NCBI GenBank assembly: GCA_016748015.1
Contig: JAAOMT010000681.1
Location: 9,605 to 73,604 of the forward strand
Origin: Geosiphon pyriformis
Lineage: Eukaryota > Glomeromycota > Glomeromycetes > Archaeosporales > Geosiphonaceae
DNA: 64,000 bases
Direction of reading: 5' to 3'
Of this stretch, positions 38,762-52,917 are shown piece after piece. Each line of letters begins with the position of its first letter. Within the stretch, counting starts at the first letter, position 1. A program made the translations under genes and the position numbers. The notes under the pieces are model-generated. The model was not told where the DNA came from and made no database searches. It saw nothing but the letters and a program-made list of their open reading frames with translations.

Positions 38762-41700
38762 GTGGTCTTGTGTAGAGGGTTGTTATGTGTAATGTTAGAG
38801 ATATGAATGTTTCTGTAAAACAAGATAATATTGTTTGATGGCATAAAGATATGGACAATTTGGTTTCGATTTTTATGGAAACAAAGTTAAAAAATAAGAC
38901 TTGCTCTTGGTTGGTTGACAAATTTGATGATGTTTGTGTGTTTTCTTCTGGTTTGAACTCTGGCTATATGGGTGCTGGTGTTGTGATTGTTATGAATAGA
39001 TCCTTGGCTAAGCATATATATAAGGTTTCTGAAATCCCAGGTCATCTTCTCTGCATCAGGTTACTTTTTAAGGATAAACTTTTGGTTTCAATTCTGGGAC
39101 TGTATGCTGGTGCCTCATTGGCTACTTGATTTTTTCAGGCTAATGAGATCAATTCTTTAATTGTAAAAGCTATGAATGAATCTTCTTTTGTTATTCTTCA
39201 TGGTGATTTCAATGAAGATGGCTCTCATAAGTGCACTAGTTTTAAAAAGTGCCATAATTTCAGTTTGGTTAATTTTTTGGGTGGGAGCTCCTTTGCTAAA
39301 GTGCCAACTTAAAGCAATTTTTAGGGTGTTACAAAGACAATTAATTATGTGTTTGTTTCCTCAAATCTGGTGAATGCGATAATACAGCATGATGTTTTTA
39401 TTGTCAGTGAACATTTTAATATGGATCACAGAGCTGTTTCTGTGTCTTTGGGTTTGGGTGACCTTTTAGATACAAGATTAAACTCTCTTTGCAAACAGGT
39501 GAATAAGGATTGATGGAAGTTCAATTTCAAGAGTGCTAATGAGATTAAATGGAATAATTTTAAAAGTTCTATGCTGGTCAATGTTACAATGTTCTCGGGT
39601 GAATTCACTGTGTCTGTGAGGTTTTGGAATTTGAACACTATGTGGTGTGTTGTGTGCAAAGTTATGACTCTTTTGACTAATGAAATTTTCAAGAAAAAGT
39701 GGTTCAAAAGGTTTGATAAAGTTTTTACCAAAGATTCTTCAAAATTTCATAAATTGGAGCTTTTGGTTTCTAAGATTGTTAAGGCTTTATATGAGGAAGA
39801 TGCTAGGAACTTTGTTTATCTTATGAAATATTAAAGTTCTGTAAATGATATTAAGTTTTTTGTTGTTCAAAATCTGGTAGATTCTAGTGCTGGTTTTGAT
39901 CGTATTTGTTCTACTTTTTTTGGTGCTAGAAAGTTTTATCATGTTTCCAAACTTATTGAATCTTTGAGAGCTAAGGAAACAAACATCAGATCTGCCATTG
40001 ATAAGAAAATAGAGAGCTTTGAAGTCAACAAGGATCATATGATCAAGAGTGTGCTGGAGCATCTATTTCATAAAGTGGTGCTAGACTATTTGGTAGTTAA
40101 TAATAATCTGATTTTGGAACCTGGTTTGGTTAAGTATAAGATGAATGTAATCATGGAAGGATAGACCAGAAAGTATTATGTGGCTGATGATGTATCAATT
40201 GATTGGCATCATCAATATCAACCTTTGGAATACGTTTTTAATAAGGCCTTTTCTGGTGTAATGTGTCCGATTGGTTTTGATGAATTCTTTAGGGTGGTTT
40301 CTGACTTGTCTGATAGAAAAGCCACTAGTTTGTCTGGTATCTCAAATGAACTTTGAAAACATTGTGATAAGTCTGTTCTGGATATGTTTTTGATGATTTT
40401 GAATCTTTGTCTGTCTGATGAATTGGTGCCTAGCCTTTGGAAAGAGGCCTGGGTCTTAGTAATTCTCAAACCATATGAGTGAGAGGGTGTTTTAACCAAT
40501 ACTCGTCCTATTGCTTTGATTGAAATGGCTCATAAGATTCTTTCTAAGGTTTTTTCTGACAGGATTTCCTTGACATATAGTGCTTTTGATGTTTTTTGTG
40601 GAAACAATTTCTCAGTTTTAAAAAGTATAACAATTCAGTCTCTTATTTTCGCAATTGGTTCAGTGGTTAAAGACGCTTTGAAAAAAGACTGAGAGCTTTG
40701 GCTGATTCTGCAAGACATGCGGAAAGCATATGATTCAGTTGGCTGGGAACATTTCAAAAATAGTTTGATCAGGATTAAAATGTATAGCAAATTCATTTGT
40801 TTTTTTGGCAACATTTACAATGATCATACCAACCAGGTTATAACAGATTTCAGTTTGACAGATGATTATTGTGTACATGATGGCCTGAATCAGGGAAAAG
40901 TTTTCTCCCCCCTTTTGTGGCAAATATTTTATGATTCTTTGTTGTGTAAAGTCAAGCATCAAGAGAGTGTATGTGAATATAGGCTGAATTCTCATTTTAT
41001 TTTCAAGAATTGTTATGCTGAATCTTGGGCTAGGCATTCTTCTTTTTTTGCTGCTGGTGTCTTTGTTGATGATATGAATTGGATTGGTAGCAGTCAAAGT
41101 GCTACTCAACATATTTTCAATGTTGTCAATGAATTTTTTTGGATCAATAATATTTCAATTAACAATGACAAAACAGTGGTGATTCCTATTAACAACAGTG
41201 TCAGCAATCTTTCTCTTTCTATTAGTGGTCTGTCTATTTCAATTGCCAAAAAGGGAAAGTCTCATAGATACTTGGGTATTTTTCTTTCAACTGAGGACTT
41301 TTCTAAACCTAGTTTGGTGAAAGTGCATTCAGATGTTCATTTTTTCACTAATTTGGTATTGAAGAAAGCTGTCTTAGATAAACAGTTCTTGTATTTGGTT
41401 TCAGCAGTTTTTCACCCTATTGTAAGCTATAGAACACAGTTTAGCTTTGTTTCTGTTGATGTGTGCAACAAATAGAATGCTTTGATTTGTAAGGGCTTGA
41501 AGCTAAAATCTGGTCTCCTACTGGATTTTCCTAGTAATATAATTTACCACCCCTTCTTTTATGGTTTAAAGTTTTTTTCACAGTATCAATCTGAGAGTAA
41601 GGTTGCTTTGCTTATTAGTTTTGCAAATTTTGGTGGAATTTTGGGGTGCTTGTTCAGTCACAGGTCTCATGACTTACAGGTTCTGAATTGGTGACATGTC

Positions 41701-43435
41701 CATCTATTGGTTTCTTCTGCTTGTATTCATGTCAATGTTTCTAATAATTTCTTAGCTGGTATGGTTCACATTTTTTTTGACTACAAGTTATCTTTGGGCA
41801 GCTCTTTGGCCAGCTCTTTCCAGTTTCATGATAGAATACCTATGTCTGTTGTTCTTGGCGAGTCTTTGTTTTGTAAGTTTTTACCTTTTCTCCGGCATTA
41901 TGGCGTTGTCTTTGTGGACCAGCTTTGTGATTGTTATGGTAGTGTTTTTAGTTGGCACACCTTTAAGCAGTGGAAGAAACTAAACTTTTGTGGTCTGGTT
42001 CCCAAATGGTTCGAACTTTCTGTTGCATTTTTTGTGGCTCCTCGTTCTTCTCTCTTAGTATTGGCTAATGTTGGCTCTTTGGACATTCGTGGTTCTGATG
42101 ATTTTGTATCTGTCTATGATTGTCTTTCTTGGATTGGCGCTGATAGCTTGTCTGTGTACACAGATAGTTCATTGAAGAATTTGGGCACAATTGGTTGTAG
42201 AGCTGGAGCTGCTGCTTTTTTTGAGGACATTAATTTGGGTTTGAGTATTAGTGTTCAAGGCTTAGTGTCATCTACTTTGATGAAGCTACAGGCTATAGCA
42301 TTGGCTCTAGTGTGTGCCTGCAGTTTGTTCTGTCCATCTGTTTTCAGATAGTCAGGCAGCTTTGGATGCTTGCAGATCGGAGTCTGACCTAGTGTGTCCT
42401 AATTTTTACAATCGGTGTTGGGTTGAGCGTCAGCATATCAAAAATGTTATTCACAATAAGAATTTGAGAGTTAAATGGCACAAGGTTAAGAGCCACTCTG
42501 GTATTTTGGAGAATGATTATGCTGATAGCCTCACTAATACTACGTCTCTTTCTGTTTAGTATTTTCTTTCTCGTGTTAATAAACATTTTTTGTTGGTAGA
42601 TGGTAGTATTGTTTCTGGTAATTCTAGGCATTTTGTTCATGATGTTTTTCATGCTGTTTGTCATGCGCATTGAGAGGTCAGTTCTGGTTCTGGATTTCTA
42701 GATAATGATTTGTGTTCAGATGTCAATTGGCTTTGTTCTTCCAGGGTTTGGTATCCTGATTTACATATGCCCATTGGTTTCACCAACAAACTGACTGCTA
42801 ATATTCGAACTTACTTTATAAAGACTTTGTATCATTGGCTTCCTATGACTGTTCAGAAGCACATTTACGATAAATGTTATCTTAGTGTTTTGTGTCTGTA
42901 TTGTGTTGAAGTGGAGGTGTTTGATCATGTATTTTCTTGTGTGGTTGATAATTTGGCTCGTCATCAGGTCTTGGAATCTTGCATGTCTTCTTGAAGGATG
43001 CTTTCTGGTCTCTCTCTTCCTTCTTCAGATGTATTGCAGCTGCTGTTAACTTGTGCTTTGGACTTCCTGGTTTTCTCAGCTCTTTATAAGAGTTTTGTTT
43101 TCAATAGATGACTTCAAGAGACTATTTCTATCTTCCATAATCCAAAAGTTGCTGGTGTTAAAATTGCTGATTTTGTGCAGTCTATTTGTCTTGCTTTCAG
43201 AAATAACATTTGGTTGGTCTGTGCTAAGCATTGTGTATTTATGGAAAAAAATGGCCTAATCCCAGTAGATGGCTCGATCCCCATCTTGGTTTCTGGTTTG
43301 ATTTCAGGATTCTTGGCTGGTGTAATTAAATTGCTTGGTATTGCTAAAGCTTTTGGTGTCTGTTTTGGCTTTCACAAGTCTTGTTCATTTTTTTCAGGTA
43401 TTGGTGACCTAGTTTTTGTTAATATAAATACATAG
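38758..43435 (+). pseudogene. LINE 1 ORF2: APE endonuclease, reverse transcriptase, RNase H; broken
   Basis: The start ATG at 38,758 overlaps the ORF1 stop. The APE-type endonuclease shows CNVRDMN, HGDFNE (39,199-39,216) and SEHFNMDHRAV (about 39,408-39,440). The reverse transcriptase shows TRPIALIEMAHKILSKVFSD, MRKAYDSVGWEHF, LNQGKVFSPLLW and the catalytic FVDD (41,062-41,073). RNase H shows VYTDSS (about 42,154), DSQAALD and KVKSHSG with ADS. The C-terminus has a CCHC motif (CLYC...H...C, near 42,897-42,942). About ten stops are present; the TGA at 40,480 replaces a conserved Trp. The frame changes once in the RNase H domain near 42,330. It would nick the target, copy the RNA and degrade it from the hybrid. 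Confidence 0.9.
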
Positions 43436-43563
43436 TGTTGTTCTGACTGGCTCAAGTGGCTGGTCACGTGTAGAAAATACATGATTCATGCTTAGTTTAG
43501 ATCATTTTCTTGATATATAGTTCTAAGTGGTGTTTGAATCTCACTCATTAAATTAATAAAAAA

Positions 43564-43579
43564 AAAAATATTGTTAAAA
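43564..43579 (+). repeat. Target-site duplication of LINE 1, right copy
   Basis: AAAAATATTGTTAAAA follows the 3' poly(A) of LINE 1 and matches 36,669-36,684 exactly. The first As cannot be told apart from the poly(A) tail. Confidence 0.65.
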
Positions 43580-45325
43580 TAACATTAGTAAAATATGAAA
43601 ATATTAATCATATACTTATTTAAAACTAAAATTACATATTAATCTGTATTTTATTAACTAATTAATGTAATTAAAAATTAGAGCCTATATAAAATATTAA
43701 AACAACCAAATTTTTAAATATATACTTGAGTTAAAATTTTTATTAGCAATATAAACAAATTTTCTGCTTAAAAAAAATAAAAACTTTGATTTTAAAAAAA
43801 TGTTTAAAGTAATTTATTTATTAATTTTATTCACATATTATTTTTTATATTATTTTATATTACAAGTTATTTTTTTTAATAAAAATAAGATATATAAATT
43901 GTTAATTTTAAATTTAAATTATTTTTAGCTAAAACTTTTTTTTTTATATTTTATTTTCAAACTATTAAAATATTAAACTATTTTTATATTAATTAGAATA
44001 TTTTTTTATATCTAATTAAAAAAATTTTGTTTTAAAATAAGTATTCAAAAATTGAATAATTTGATTTATTTTTTTATGTTTATATTTATTTTTCTAAATA
44101 TTTTAGATTGTTTAATAATAATAAAATTTTTAATAATAAAAAAAAAATATTTTCTTAGTATAATTAATGCTAAAAATACAGTTATAAATTCTTACTTTAT
44201 CAGTTCAATTTAAATTTACTCAAATAGTTTTACCAAATTAAATTCATGGTATATTAATTATTGATATTAATATTTTTAATATTGTTGAACTATATTAATT
44301 ACTATTAATAACATTAATTTAAAAAATAATTATACACAATTTTGTATATTAAAAAATTTTAAATATTTTAATATTTATAATTAATTTGCCAACTTATTAT
44401 TTATATTTTTTCAAAATAACTTTATATTAATATTGATACAAAAACTTTAATATGTTATTAAAATTCAAATTTTTAAACTAAAAAATATTACAAAATTTTC
44501 AATCTTTTAATAAGACCAAAATAAATATTAAGTTAAAAATCAGTGACTTTTAAAATAAATAACACATAATATGCTTTTAACTTGAAATATAATTCAAGAA
44601 CAAGCATATGTTTTTTTGGTAAATATATTCAAAAATTAAAAAAAAGCTAAATATTTTATTTATTTTGATAAATCCAATCTTAGACAAAATTAATTAACAT
44701 AGCAAATCTAAAATAAAATATTTCAGAGTTAACATTGATAAATTATATTTCAATAAAAACATAATCTAAAACTCAAAATTAGAAAATTAAATATTAATTT
44801 GTTTAATAATAAGTATATAAAACTTAAAAAATAAAGCAACTTTTTATGCATATCTTTTCTTTTTAAATATTAATAATTACGAGCATTAGTTAATATCTAA
44901 ATTAAATAACTATATTATTTATTTATCCCATTTCTTAAAAAATAAAAAAACGTTTTTTTGAGAGTATTTTCTTATATACAATTTTTTTGCAAAAAAGAAA
45001 ATAGGGAATAAGAAAAACTTAACTTTCTATATTAAAAACAAATTGCATATTCTTTCTTAAATTCCTCAAAATTTACTTTTTATTTAGAATTTGTAATTTA
45101 TAATAAAACATAATTAAAAAGTTTATTAATATGTTTCAAGTAGTAATTTCATTAAAAAAAATCAAATAACAATTGAAAATTTAGATAATTATTATATAAA
45201 AAATAAATTATATTAATAAATAGATATTTTGATTTAAATTTTTTAATTTTCAACAGAATTGCTTTTATTTTTAATTATCTCAATTATGTTAAGTTCATAT
45301 AATAAATTATTTTACATGTTATTTA
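43580..45325. other. AT-rich desert, no gene seen
   Basis: About 1.7 kb of A/T-dominated sequence separates LINE 1 from the left end of pogo-2. No protein motif is readable. Confidence 0.6.
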
Positions 45326-45561
45326 TATAGTCAGACCTCTATAAAAGAACACAGTTAGAACATATAAGTTATGTTCTATTATAAAGATGTTCTATTTTAG
45401 AGTTTTATAATTATTATCAAATAAACTATATTTATTATTAAATCAATCAATTATTATTATTATTATTATTATTAAAATATTAATTAATTGTAATCTGTTT
45501 TTTAGAGTTTTCCTTTATTTTTTTATATTTATATAATTTTTTCTAAATAAATTTTGGTTTT

Positions 45562-45993
45562 TTATACTAAAATTTCTTCTATTAATTGCTTTTTAAATCT
45601 AATTACCTTTTTTAATGCTTTATATGCTTCTGTAATTGTAATTATAGCAAATAGAAATTCTTTTAATTTTTTTTTTGAGTCATTAATTATATTAATTTCA
45701 ATTTGAGCATTGGCTAAAACCATATCTAATTTTTTATTATTATCAAGAATATTTTCAGTTGCTAATAATTTTTCAACTGCTATAGTATAATTTTCAAAAT
45801 TTTTCACCAATTTTTATGTATCTGATGATAAATTGTTAAATATATTTATAGCAATTAATGTTTCAAATTTTTAAATATAGAAAAAAATATCTGTTTTTTG
45901 CCAACAGTTTTAAATTAAAACAGGTGTTACTTGAAACCATGGTTGAACAACATAATCAATTGTCTGTTTTATGTTTAATTTATTTCTAAAAAA
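45562..45993 (-). pseudogene. pogo-2 transposase, C-terminal piece
   Basis: One minus-strand frame reads KTIDYVVQPWFQVTPVLI, a stop, then NCWQKTDI, the conserved NCW-KT-I block after the catalytic domain of pogo/Tigger transposases. A tail rich in Lys, Glu and Ile follows (45,810-45,562), with the stop at 45,562. It begins directly at the LINE 2 target-site duplication and continues the protein that breaks off at 52,941 on the far side. Confidence 0.8.
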
Positions 45994-46005
45994 TAAATTA
46001 ATATT
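45994..46005 (+). repeat. Target-site duplication of LINE 2, copy next to its 3' end
   Basis: TAAATTAATATT at 45,994-46,005 recurs exactly at 52,929-52,940. Its last two T may also be counted as part of the LINE poly(A), which reads as T on the plus strand. Confidence 0.75.
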
Positions 46006-46139
46006 TTTTTTTTATTACATGTTTTATGAGTAAAGTTCAACTGCTGTTTAGTATATAGAGCCAAACTAAGAGGCCCAGACTAAATACAGCTCATGCACTT
46101 ACTACATGTGACTAGTCACTTAGGCCAGACAAGGCAACA

Positions 46140-49100
46140 CTATACACCTATAACAACACGAGAACTGAAATCCAAACCAGAAAAGAAAAGTTTAGGCCTA
46201 TGATGGCCAAAGCTAACAGAAAAAGAACCCAAAACATCAAGCATCTAAACCACACCATCAGACAACACAGATGTCTTGCAATATAACAAACTTGATATCA
46301 CCTCATCATTTTCAACTGAACCAGCCTTTTCTATGCTTATCCAATTACTAGATCTTACCAGCCAGACCCTACTATGGTGTAGCTCAACAACACTCCTTAC
46401 AAAATTGACAACAACACCAACAGCCATCTTCCTGACTTCAAAAACCTCAACAGTCTTTAAGCACCAATCATTTATGACAAATCTCTTACACAGAATCGAA
46501 TACAAGCCAATATCTGATAAACAATAACCAAGAAACTGCAGAACAGCAGAAGAGGACAAAACACAAAAATCCACCAAAGAAACCTAAGATGTAGTGGTCT
46601 CAACAAGAATCTCATCTCGGACACCAGCATCTATAGCACAAGAAAACACAAGATCAGACAACTCTATCTCCCTACACAACAAGCACAGCACACCAGAGTA
46701 ACTCTTATCATACAACCTCTTTCGAACAACTACAGAGAGTTGATAGTGCACAGTTTTCATCAAATATGACTGCAGCACAGAAGACTTTTGACTAGTATAC
46801 CCAGTAAGCATGTGTGAGTCAGGATGCCACACTTTCGAGATAGCATTTCAGTTCACACATTCGATCAAACTACTCCAAATCACATCATGGTCAGGCCCAG
46901 CCTCTCAATGTGCTCAGCACACAGACCTAAACAGATTCCTAACAAAATGGTAGGCATTGCCAGACATAACCATACTCTCAGCAATTAAAAGCTATTTCCA
47001 CACCCCAATGGACAAAGAAAACTGAAAACATGCAATAGCATCAGCAGCAGCATCAGCTTTAATGTTGCCACAAACACCAGAATGACCTTTAACTTTGATC
47101 CAACCCATGCTCAAATCTTTTTCTCTAATCAAATCAAAAATGTAATGTCTCTCTACCCAGTATAGAACTCGGAAATCAGGCACCAAATAAGACAACTCGG
47201 AGACACATGTGTCAATAGCAGCTTGGCTATCAAGATGTACTGTTACCACACTAGAAGATAAAACACATTCCAACACCAAAACAACAGTTTGCAACTCAGC
47301 CAAGATGGAAGACATCAAACCATAGACTTTAACACCAATACTACAGTCAATAGCAGGAAAATATGCAGCAGCACTACCAGCAACACTAAAAGAGCCAAAA
47401 TCTTTTAGCAAACTATCTGTAAAAATTTCAAAAAGACCAGACCATAATTCATGTAAACTACTATGCAAATTAGAAAACTCCTCAGAAGCCAAAATGTCCA
47501 AACCAGAAAGTCAATTGGCTCTAGCCAGACCAAATGACAAAGTGCCACTATCATGCAAAAACTTAGATGTGACATCAAACCAATGAGGAACAAGTCCTCT
47601 TGGGTCAAGCTTTTTCCACTGGCAAAAAATCTTCCAATCTATTACATGATTCTTCTTGTCAAGCAACCTGTCTCCAAAAGCAACACCAAACCACTTTAAA
47701 GAATGAACAGAACCAAAGTAAGAAGCACTTTCCAGCACCAATAACATACGAAAATTGCCAAGATCATAAAAAGCACAAGGCAGGTTATTTGCCAGAAACA
47801 ACTTATTATCCAAAAAAATTTTAACTACACCAGCCAAAAAATTGTTCATGGGACTAACATGCAACTTGACAGAGAACTGCAGGAGATTCAAAAGAGCCCA
47901 ATCCAGAACCTACAAATCCAGGAATCTATGATCAAACAAACACCCTAAAATGTCCAAAGCATTAGAAAATGCAACCACAGCAGCCAATTTGCTCTCAGTC
48001 TGTATCTGCTTAAAAATTTTCAGGCCATACAATGAGAGATGATACAAAGCTGCATCAGGAAAGTCACAAGAGAGACTAGCTTTAAGCTTAAGACTCTTTC
48101 TGACCAAGGCATTTCACTTGTGGCACACATTCAAAAAAACAAAGCTGAATTAAGTACGGTAGTTGACAATGGACTGTAAGACAGCTGACACTAAATATGA
48201 GAACTGCTTATTTATAATAGCCTTTCTGAGCACTATATTGGCAAAAAAACAAACATCTGAATGAGCCTTGGCCAAATTAGGCCTAGACAAGTCCTCTGTT
48301 GACAAAAAAATCTGTGTGCTTCACCTTTTTTGGCAATAGAAACCAGCTGCCCATTAATATTCAGAGAAGCAACCTTAACACCCTGATTAATAGAAATGGC
48401 CACAGTTTTCTCACTATTAATAGAAATATTATTAAACAAAAAGAATTTACTAGCAATGTTCAAGGCATACTGCATTGATGCTTGGCAATCTCTAATCCAA
48501 ATGATGTCATCAACAAATGTTCCAGCCACAAAAAAGAAAGACATTTTACCACTACTCTCAACTCTGCCCAATTTAGCCACAAACTTAGTATTAATCTGGT
48601 ACTTACATAAATGCTTATGTCTTTTAACTTTACACAATAGTGGACCATAAAAAATTCTCCAAAAAAAGGGTGTAAAAACCTTACTTTGATCCAAACCATC
48701 ATGTATCCTATAATTATTTGAGAGGCCAAAATTAATTATTACTCTGTTAATCCTATCCTCATGAATACTGCCAAAAAACTTGATAAATCTGTCACACATC
48801 TTGATATGCTGTAGGCTAGTCTTTAAGTGGTGCCAACCAACAGAATCATATGCCTTATGCATATCCTGCAAAACCAACCAAAGTTTCTTATTTTTCTCAA
48901 AAGCATCTTCAATCACTGACCCAATAGCAAACACCAGAACCTGAGTAGAGGTACCCTTCAACACCAAAAAATTGTTGCCATGGAGGACACCAAACTTGCT
49001 ACAAGCAAAAGATATTCTATCAGAAAGAATCTTAGAAAAAATCTTTCTGGCTGTCTCAATTAAAGCAATAGGATGGGTATTTGTAAGAATTTTATCCTAA

Positions 49101-50822
49101 TCATAAGGTTTAGGAATCATCAAAACCCATGTCTTTTTCCACAAGACAGGCACTGTACTAACAAAGAAACATCTATTCAACAGCACCAAAAGACATTCCA
49201 TCATACTCTCACTACTATGCTTTCAAAGTTTGTTCAGAATGCCAAACAAGCCAGCAGCTTTGCTATCAGACAAACCACCAACAACTACAAGCAACTCACT
49301 TATGTTAATTGCATCCATTATACCAGAAAAAGCATTATCTCTAATATAGTCTAATAGTACATACTGGTGAGCTCAGAGATTAGACAGTGCAGAAGGCACC
49401 ACATATTTCCTTATCCAATCTTCCATGATCCTGTCAACATTCAATCTTACTCCATCTGGATCCAATACCAGCTCATCATTAACCATCAAGTAATCCAACA
49501 CCACCTTCCAAAAGAGTCTACCCAAAACACTTCTGATCATACTGCCCTTGTTTGAACAAAACTTCTTTATACATTTCTCAATAGCTGCTCTGATAAAAGC
49601 CTCCTATGCCAATTTCAATTCATACATTTTGAACTTCCTGTACTCTTTTCTGACAATTAACAAATATTTAAGAATGTTTATCATTTTCCGATCAGCATAA
49701 ATCATGTTCCTCAACACAAGAGTCTTATCAGCATCCAAAATTGACCATTTTTTAACAAGGCAATCAAACCTGAAAGCATCATCAGATTCCAACCTCTTGA
49801 CAATCTTGGCAACCAACAACTCCAATCTCAGAAATTTAGAAGACCACTTATTTTTTGAATTCTGAAAATCACTGAACCAAAGTTTAGAAAAGATCTCATC
49901 TACAAAACCCACCAATGCCCCTTCCAGTAGTGACCACATAGTATTTAAATCATGACCTGCAGCTATGGCAAGAAACCTATCTTTTATCATCAGAATCCTG
50001 GCAGAAGAGCAATCTCTAAAGCAAGACCATCCAGTACTGTCCACATCCTTGATTTTGAACTTTTAACAATCCTTATTAGCTTGTTTGAACAAACCATTCA
50101 ACTAAACATCCAAGAACCCATGTAGACTGATCAATACTGCCACAGCATTGTGGTCCATATCAAAAAAATCAGAAACAGAATCAACCCAACATTTTGCAAC
50201 AGCAAAAAATAGATTCTTACTAACAAAAATATAATCAATGGTTCTTTTAGCACCTCTTGAATTGCACTATATAGGAGTCTTAATCAAATAATGGCCATTA
50301 AACAAATTAACCAGACCCAAACTTGAACAGAACTTGAAACTCACACTTTTTCCAGACCTGCACTCATTAAAATCCCCACCCAAGACCACAAAAGTACTGG
50401 TGTTAACAGCCTTAGCAATAATAAAGTTAACCTCAGATGCCTGCTCAAAACAAATACCAGCAGAAACACCAGCATATACACTAAGAACAGACATTAAGAG
50501 CTTGCCCTTGAACAGAAGCCGCACTGAAATAACTTAACCAGGAATTACTTCAACCTTAGAAACATGATGAGCCAAAGAATTGTTCATGACAACAGCAACA
50601 CCAGCACCAAAATACCCAACATCCAAACCAGAAGTAAAAATCCGAACTCTATCATATTTATTCTTAATTCCAAAGCCCAGAAAAAGACCTCAACTTTGTC
50701 TCAGTAATAAAAGAAACTGTATTCCCAGAACTTATATGCCAGTGAACAACATTTACTTGCTTTGCAGAAACATTGATATTCCAAACATTGCATGTAGCAA
50801 ATTTCCAAATCAACCCACTCAT
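46140..50822 (-). pseudogene. LINE 2 ORF2: APE endonuclease, reverse transcriptase, RNase H; broken
   Basis: The start ATG at 50,822-50,820 overlaps the ORF1 stop. The endonuclease shows CNVWNINVSAKQ, GGDFNECRSG (about 50,340-50,370) and DMDHNAV (about 50,145-50,165). The reverse transcriptase shows MHKAYDSVGWHHLKTSLQ, LDQSKVFTPFFW and an intact FVDD at 48,517-48,506. RNase H shows IFTDSLLKD, AELQTVVLVLE, DSQAAID and KVKGHSGVCGN with KADA. The C-terminal CCHC is damaged (CLLC...SDLVFSC, His replaced). Frame changes lie near 50,665 and 48,305. Stops include TAG at 49,099-49,097 and a TGA near 49,225, both at Trp positions. Confidence 0.9.
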
Positions 50823-52917
50823 TGAGATGAAAAAGGTAATAAAAAGCCAGAACCAGAACACAAATAGTTCAATCTGTTCAACACTGAACTGATTGAAGCT
50901 TTCAAAGTGTTATCTTCAACTCTAATCCACTCACCTTGGTGGTTAGAATCTTGGAGCTACTTGAACTAAAACCAGAAGTATCATCAACAACAGCAAAAAG
51001 AGAAGGAGCAGAAGGCTCTGGTGCATCATCCAAAACCATATTCGAATTAACTTCTGGAGCCAAAGGTGTAGAAACAGCCAAAAAAAGCTCACAAGAAACA
51101 GATGGCAAAGGCACTAACTCCACAAAGCTCAACTTTCTCACAATATTAGAAACCTGATTGGTTAAAAGCTCCAAAAACTGTTTCAAAGCTGCCAAGCAAT
51201 CAAACAAATTAGAGACACCATGGAAATTAGCACTGCTAGAAGAGAACCAAGCACCAATAGAAGGTTTAGCACCAGGAGACAGACCAGTACCTAAAGGAGA
51301 CAAAAAACTCAAAAGAGAAGAGGAACCACCTGCAACTTAAGCCCAAGTTTTGCCACCAAAAAAAACCAGATGAATAATAGGTGTCTGCTTTTTTTTATAA
51401 ATGTTGGCCAGGCAAACCCAATTTTGATTAGTTACCACCCGCTTCCCACAAACTCCAAAATTTCCACCAATTAAACACACATTCAAGATATAACCAAACT
51501 GTTTGCATGTGGCACAACAAGCCAAAGAAAGACCAGCCCAGTGCAAATTTGCACTCTTAAAAACAGGAGCAGAGCCAATAGCAGCCAACTTAAATGCTTT
51601 ATTAGCAAAACAAACCACAGCATATCTGTTACATACATAAAAATTAGGATTGTGACCAATAAAACAGGTCTTCTCACTATACAAATCAAGCAAACCAGAC
51701 AAATTTTAAACAGTAGTGCTAACTGGCAAAGTATAGAGCAAAGTCTTATGTTGATTCTTAACTGTTCAAGATTGTTTGTCATCAATAGCCAACACCACAT
51801 GAACTGAATCTTTTTTTATGAGAACAGACCATTTGGAAGCAACTAAGCTAGCCATATCTGATAACTCAAATTCTACTGAAGTCTTTTGCCAAAGCCCAAT
51901 CAGTTAAATCCTAATTGAAACTACGTTACCAAATTTAGAAAATATTGACTCAATTGCTGATTTGAGAAAATCTACTGGAATCTCCTTGACTATTACTTCC
52001 CAATCTGAACAGCTGTTTGGTTTCTTGACACTAATATTTACTAAAATTTTCTCACTGATAGCCATTTTTTTGGCTTTGATTAAACTTAATTTGGAAGTAA
52101 AAGAAGATCTAATGATGTCAGGGAATTTTAAAGGAGCAGACGCCCTTCCCCAAAACTGTTGATTCGATAAAAAATTTTTTTTACAGCAATTAATTTGTCA
52201 TTAATAGTCTTGCCAGACAAGACAAAAGTCTCAATATCCAATGCAAACAACTTAACTGGATCAAAAACATGCTTTTCTGATGTATATGATCCAACAAAGT
52301 GCAAATTTTTTGAACTTGTGAACTTAAGAGATAGAAGAGTCACCAAATCCTTATTATTACTTAAAATGTTGAATGAAAGAGTCTTTGGAAGTTGACCTAA
52401 TATGTAAGTGCAAATGTGCATTTTTCTGGATGTTGTATTGTCCTCTATGTTATTGTCCACAGAAACGTCCAAGTCAGTGTAACTAGTTTCTTCAGTGATA
52501 ATATTCTTTATGTTCTCTAAGTTTGACAGACTACTCACATTACTTGCTTCGCTTTTCTTTTTGCTGCCCCAAGATTTCGAAAACTTACCACTAACGTTAC
52601 CAATGTTGGCCATGCCCAATGGACCAGCAGATGAGTCAACCATACTGGCACCAACTTTAAAATTCTTAGGTTTTTTGTAAGATGCACTATGAGAGTATAT
52701 ACTATTAATTCTCTTTTTCTTTGCATTAGGCCAAGTCTCCAAACCAGCAAAAGTAGATCCAGAGCCACCAACAACAGGACTTGCCAGTTCTATGTTTACA
52801 AATAAAGGTATGTCTGAAGAAATAATTGAAAATATAAAGGGAAAAAGAAGTAGGAAAAAAACTTTTTCTTCAGCAATATCTTGTTTTTGTTGTGACTGGA
52901 GGATCAACAAAAGAAAG
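50819..52917 (-). pseudogene. LINE 2 ORF1: RNA-binding protein with damaged CCHC knuckle
   Basis: The frame is open from the element's 5' end to 52,128, where a single-base shift near 52,140 breaks it. It then continues to the TGA at 50,821-50,819 with few stops. The N-terminal part is Ser/Asn/Gly-rich and acidic. The middle is RRM-like (VIVKEIPVDFLKSAIES...LIGLWQKTSVEFE). The zinc knuckle is CATCKQFGYILNVC, in which the His is Tyr (CAT or CAC to TAT). The C-terminus is Ser/Pro/Ala-rich. The exact start Met is not determined. Confidence 0.8.

Larger units (their letters stand above)
36685..43563 (+). mobile_element. LINE 1: non-LTR retrotransposon (APE/RT/RNase H), full length but dead
   Basis: The order is: A-rich tract (36,685-36,828), 5' leader, ORF1 (36,902-38,761), ORF2 (38,758-43,435), 3' tail and poly(A) (from 43,558). 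The 16-bp duplication on both sides supports a complete insertion by target-primed reverse transcription. The 3' tail ends CTCATTAAATTAATAAAAAA, and LINE 2 and LINE 3 end in nearly the same sequence. The element is much richer in G+C than its surroundings. The damage is almost all point substitutions, with one clear frame change (about 42,320-42,345). The domain order (APE, RT, RNase H) is that of I/Tad-like LINEs. Confidence 0.9.

Noticed and set aside
46276-46527. Plus-strand ORFs inside LINE 2 and LINE 3 (for example 46,276-46,527; 49,073-49,354; 50,580-50,825; 56,207-56,464)
   Set aside because: They lie antisense to recognisable LINE coding frames and show no motif of their own.
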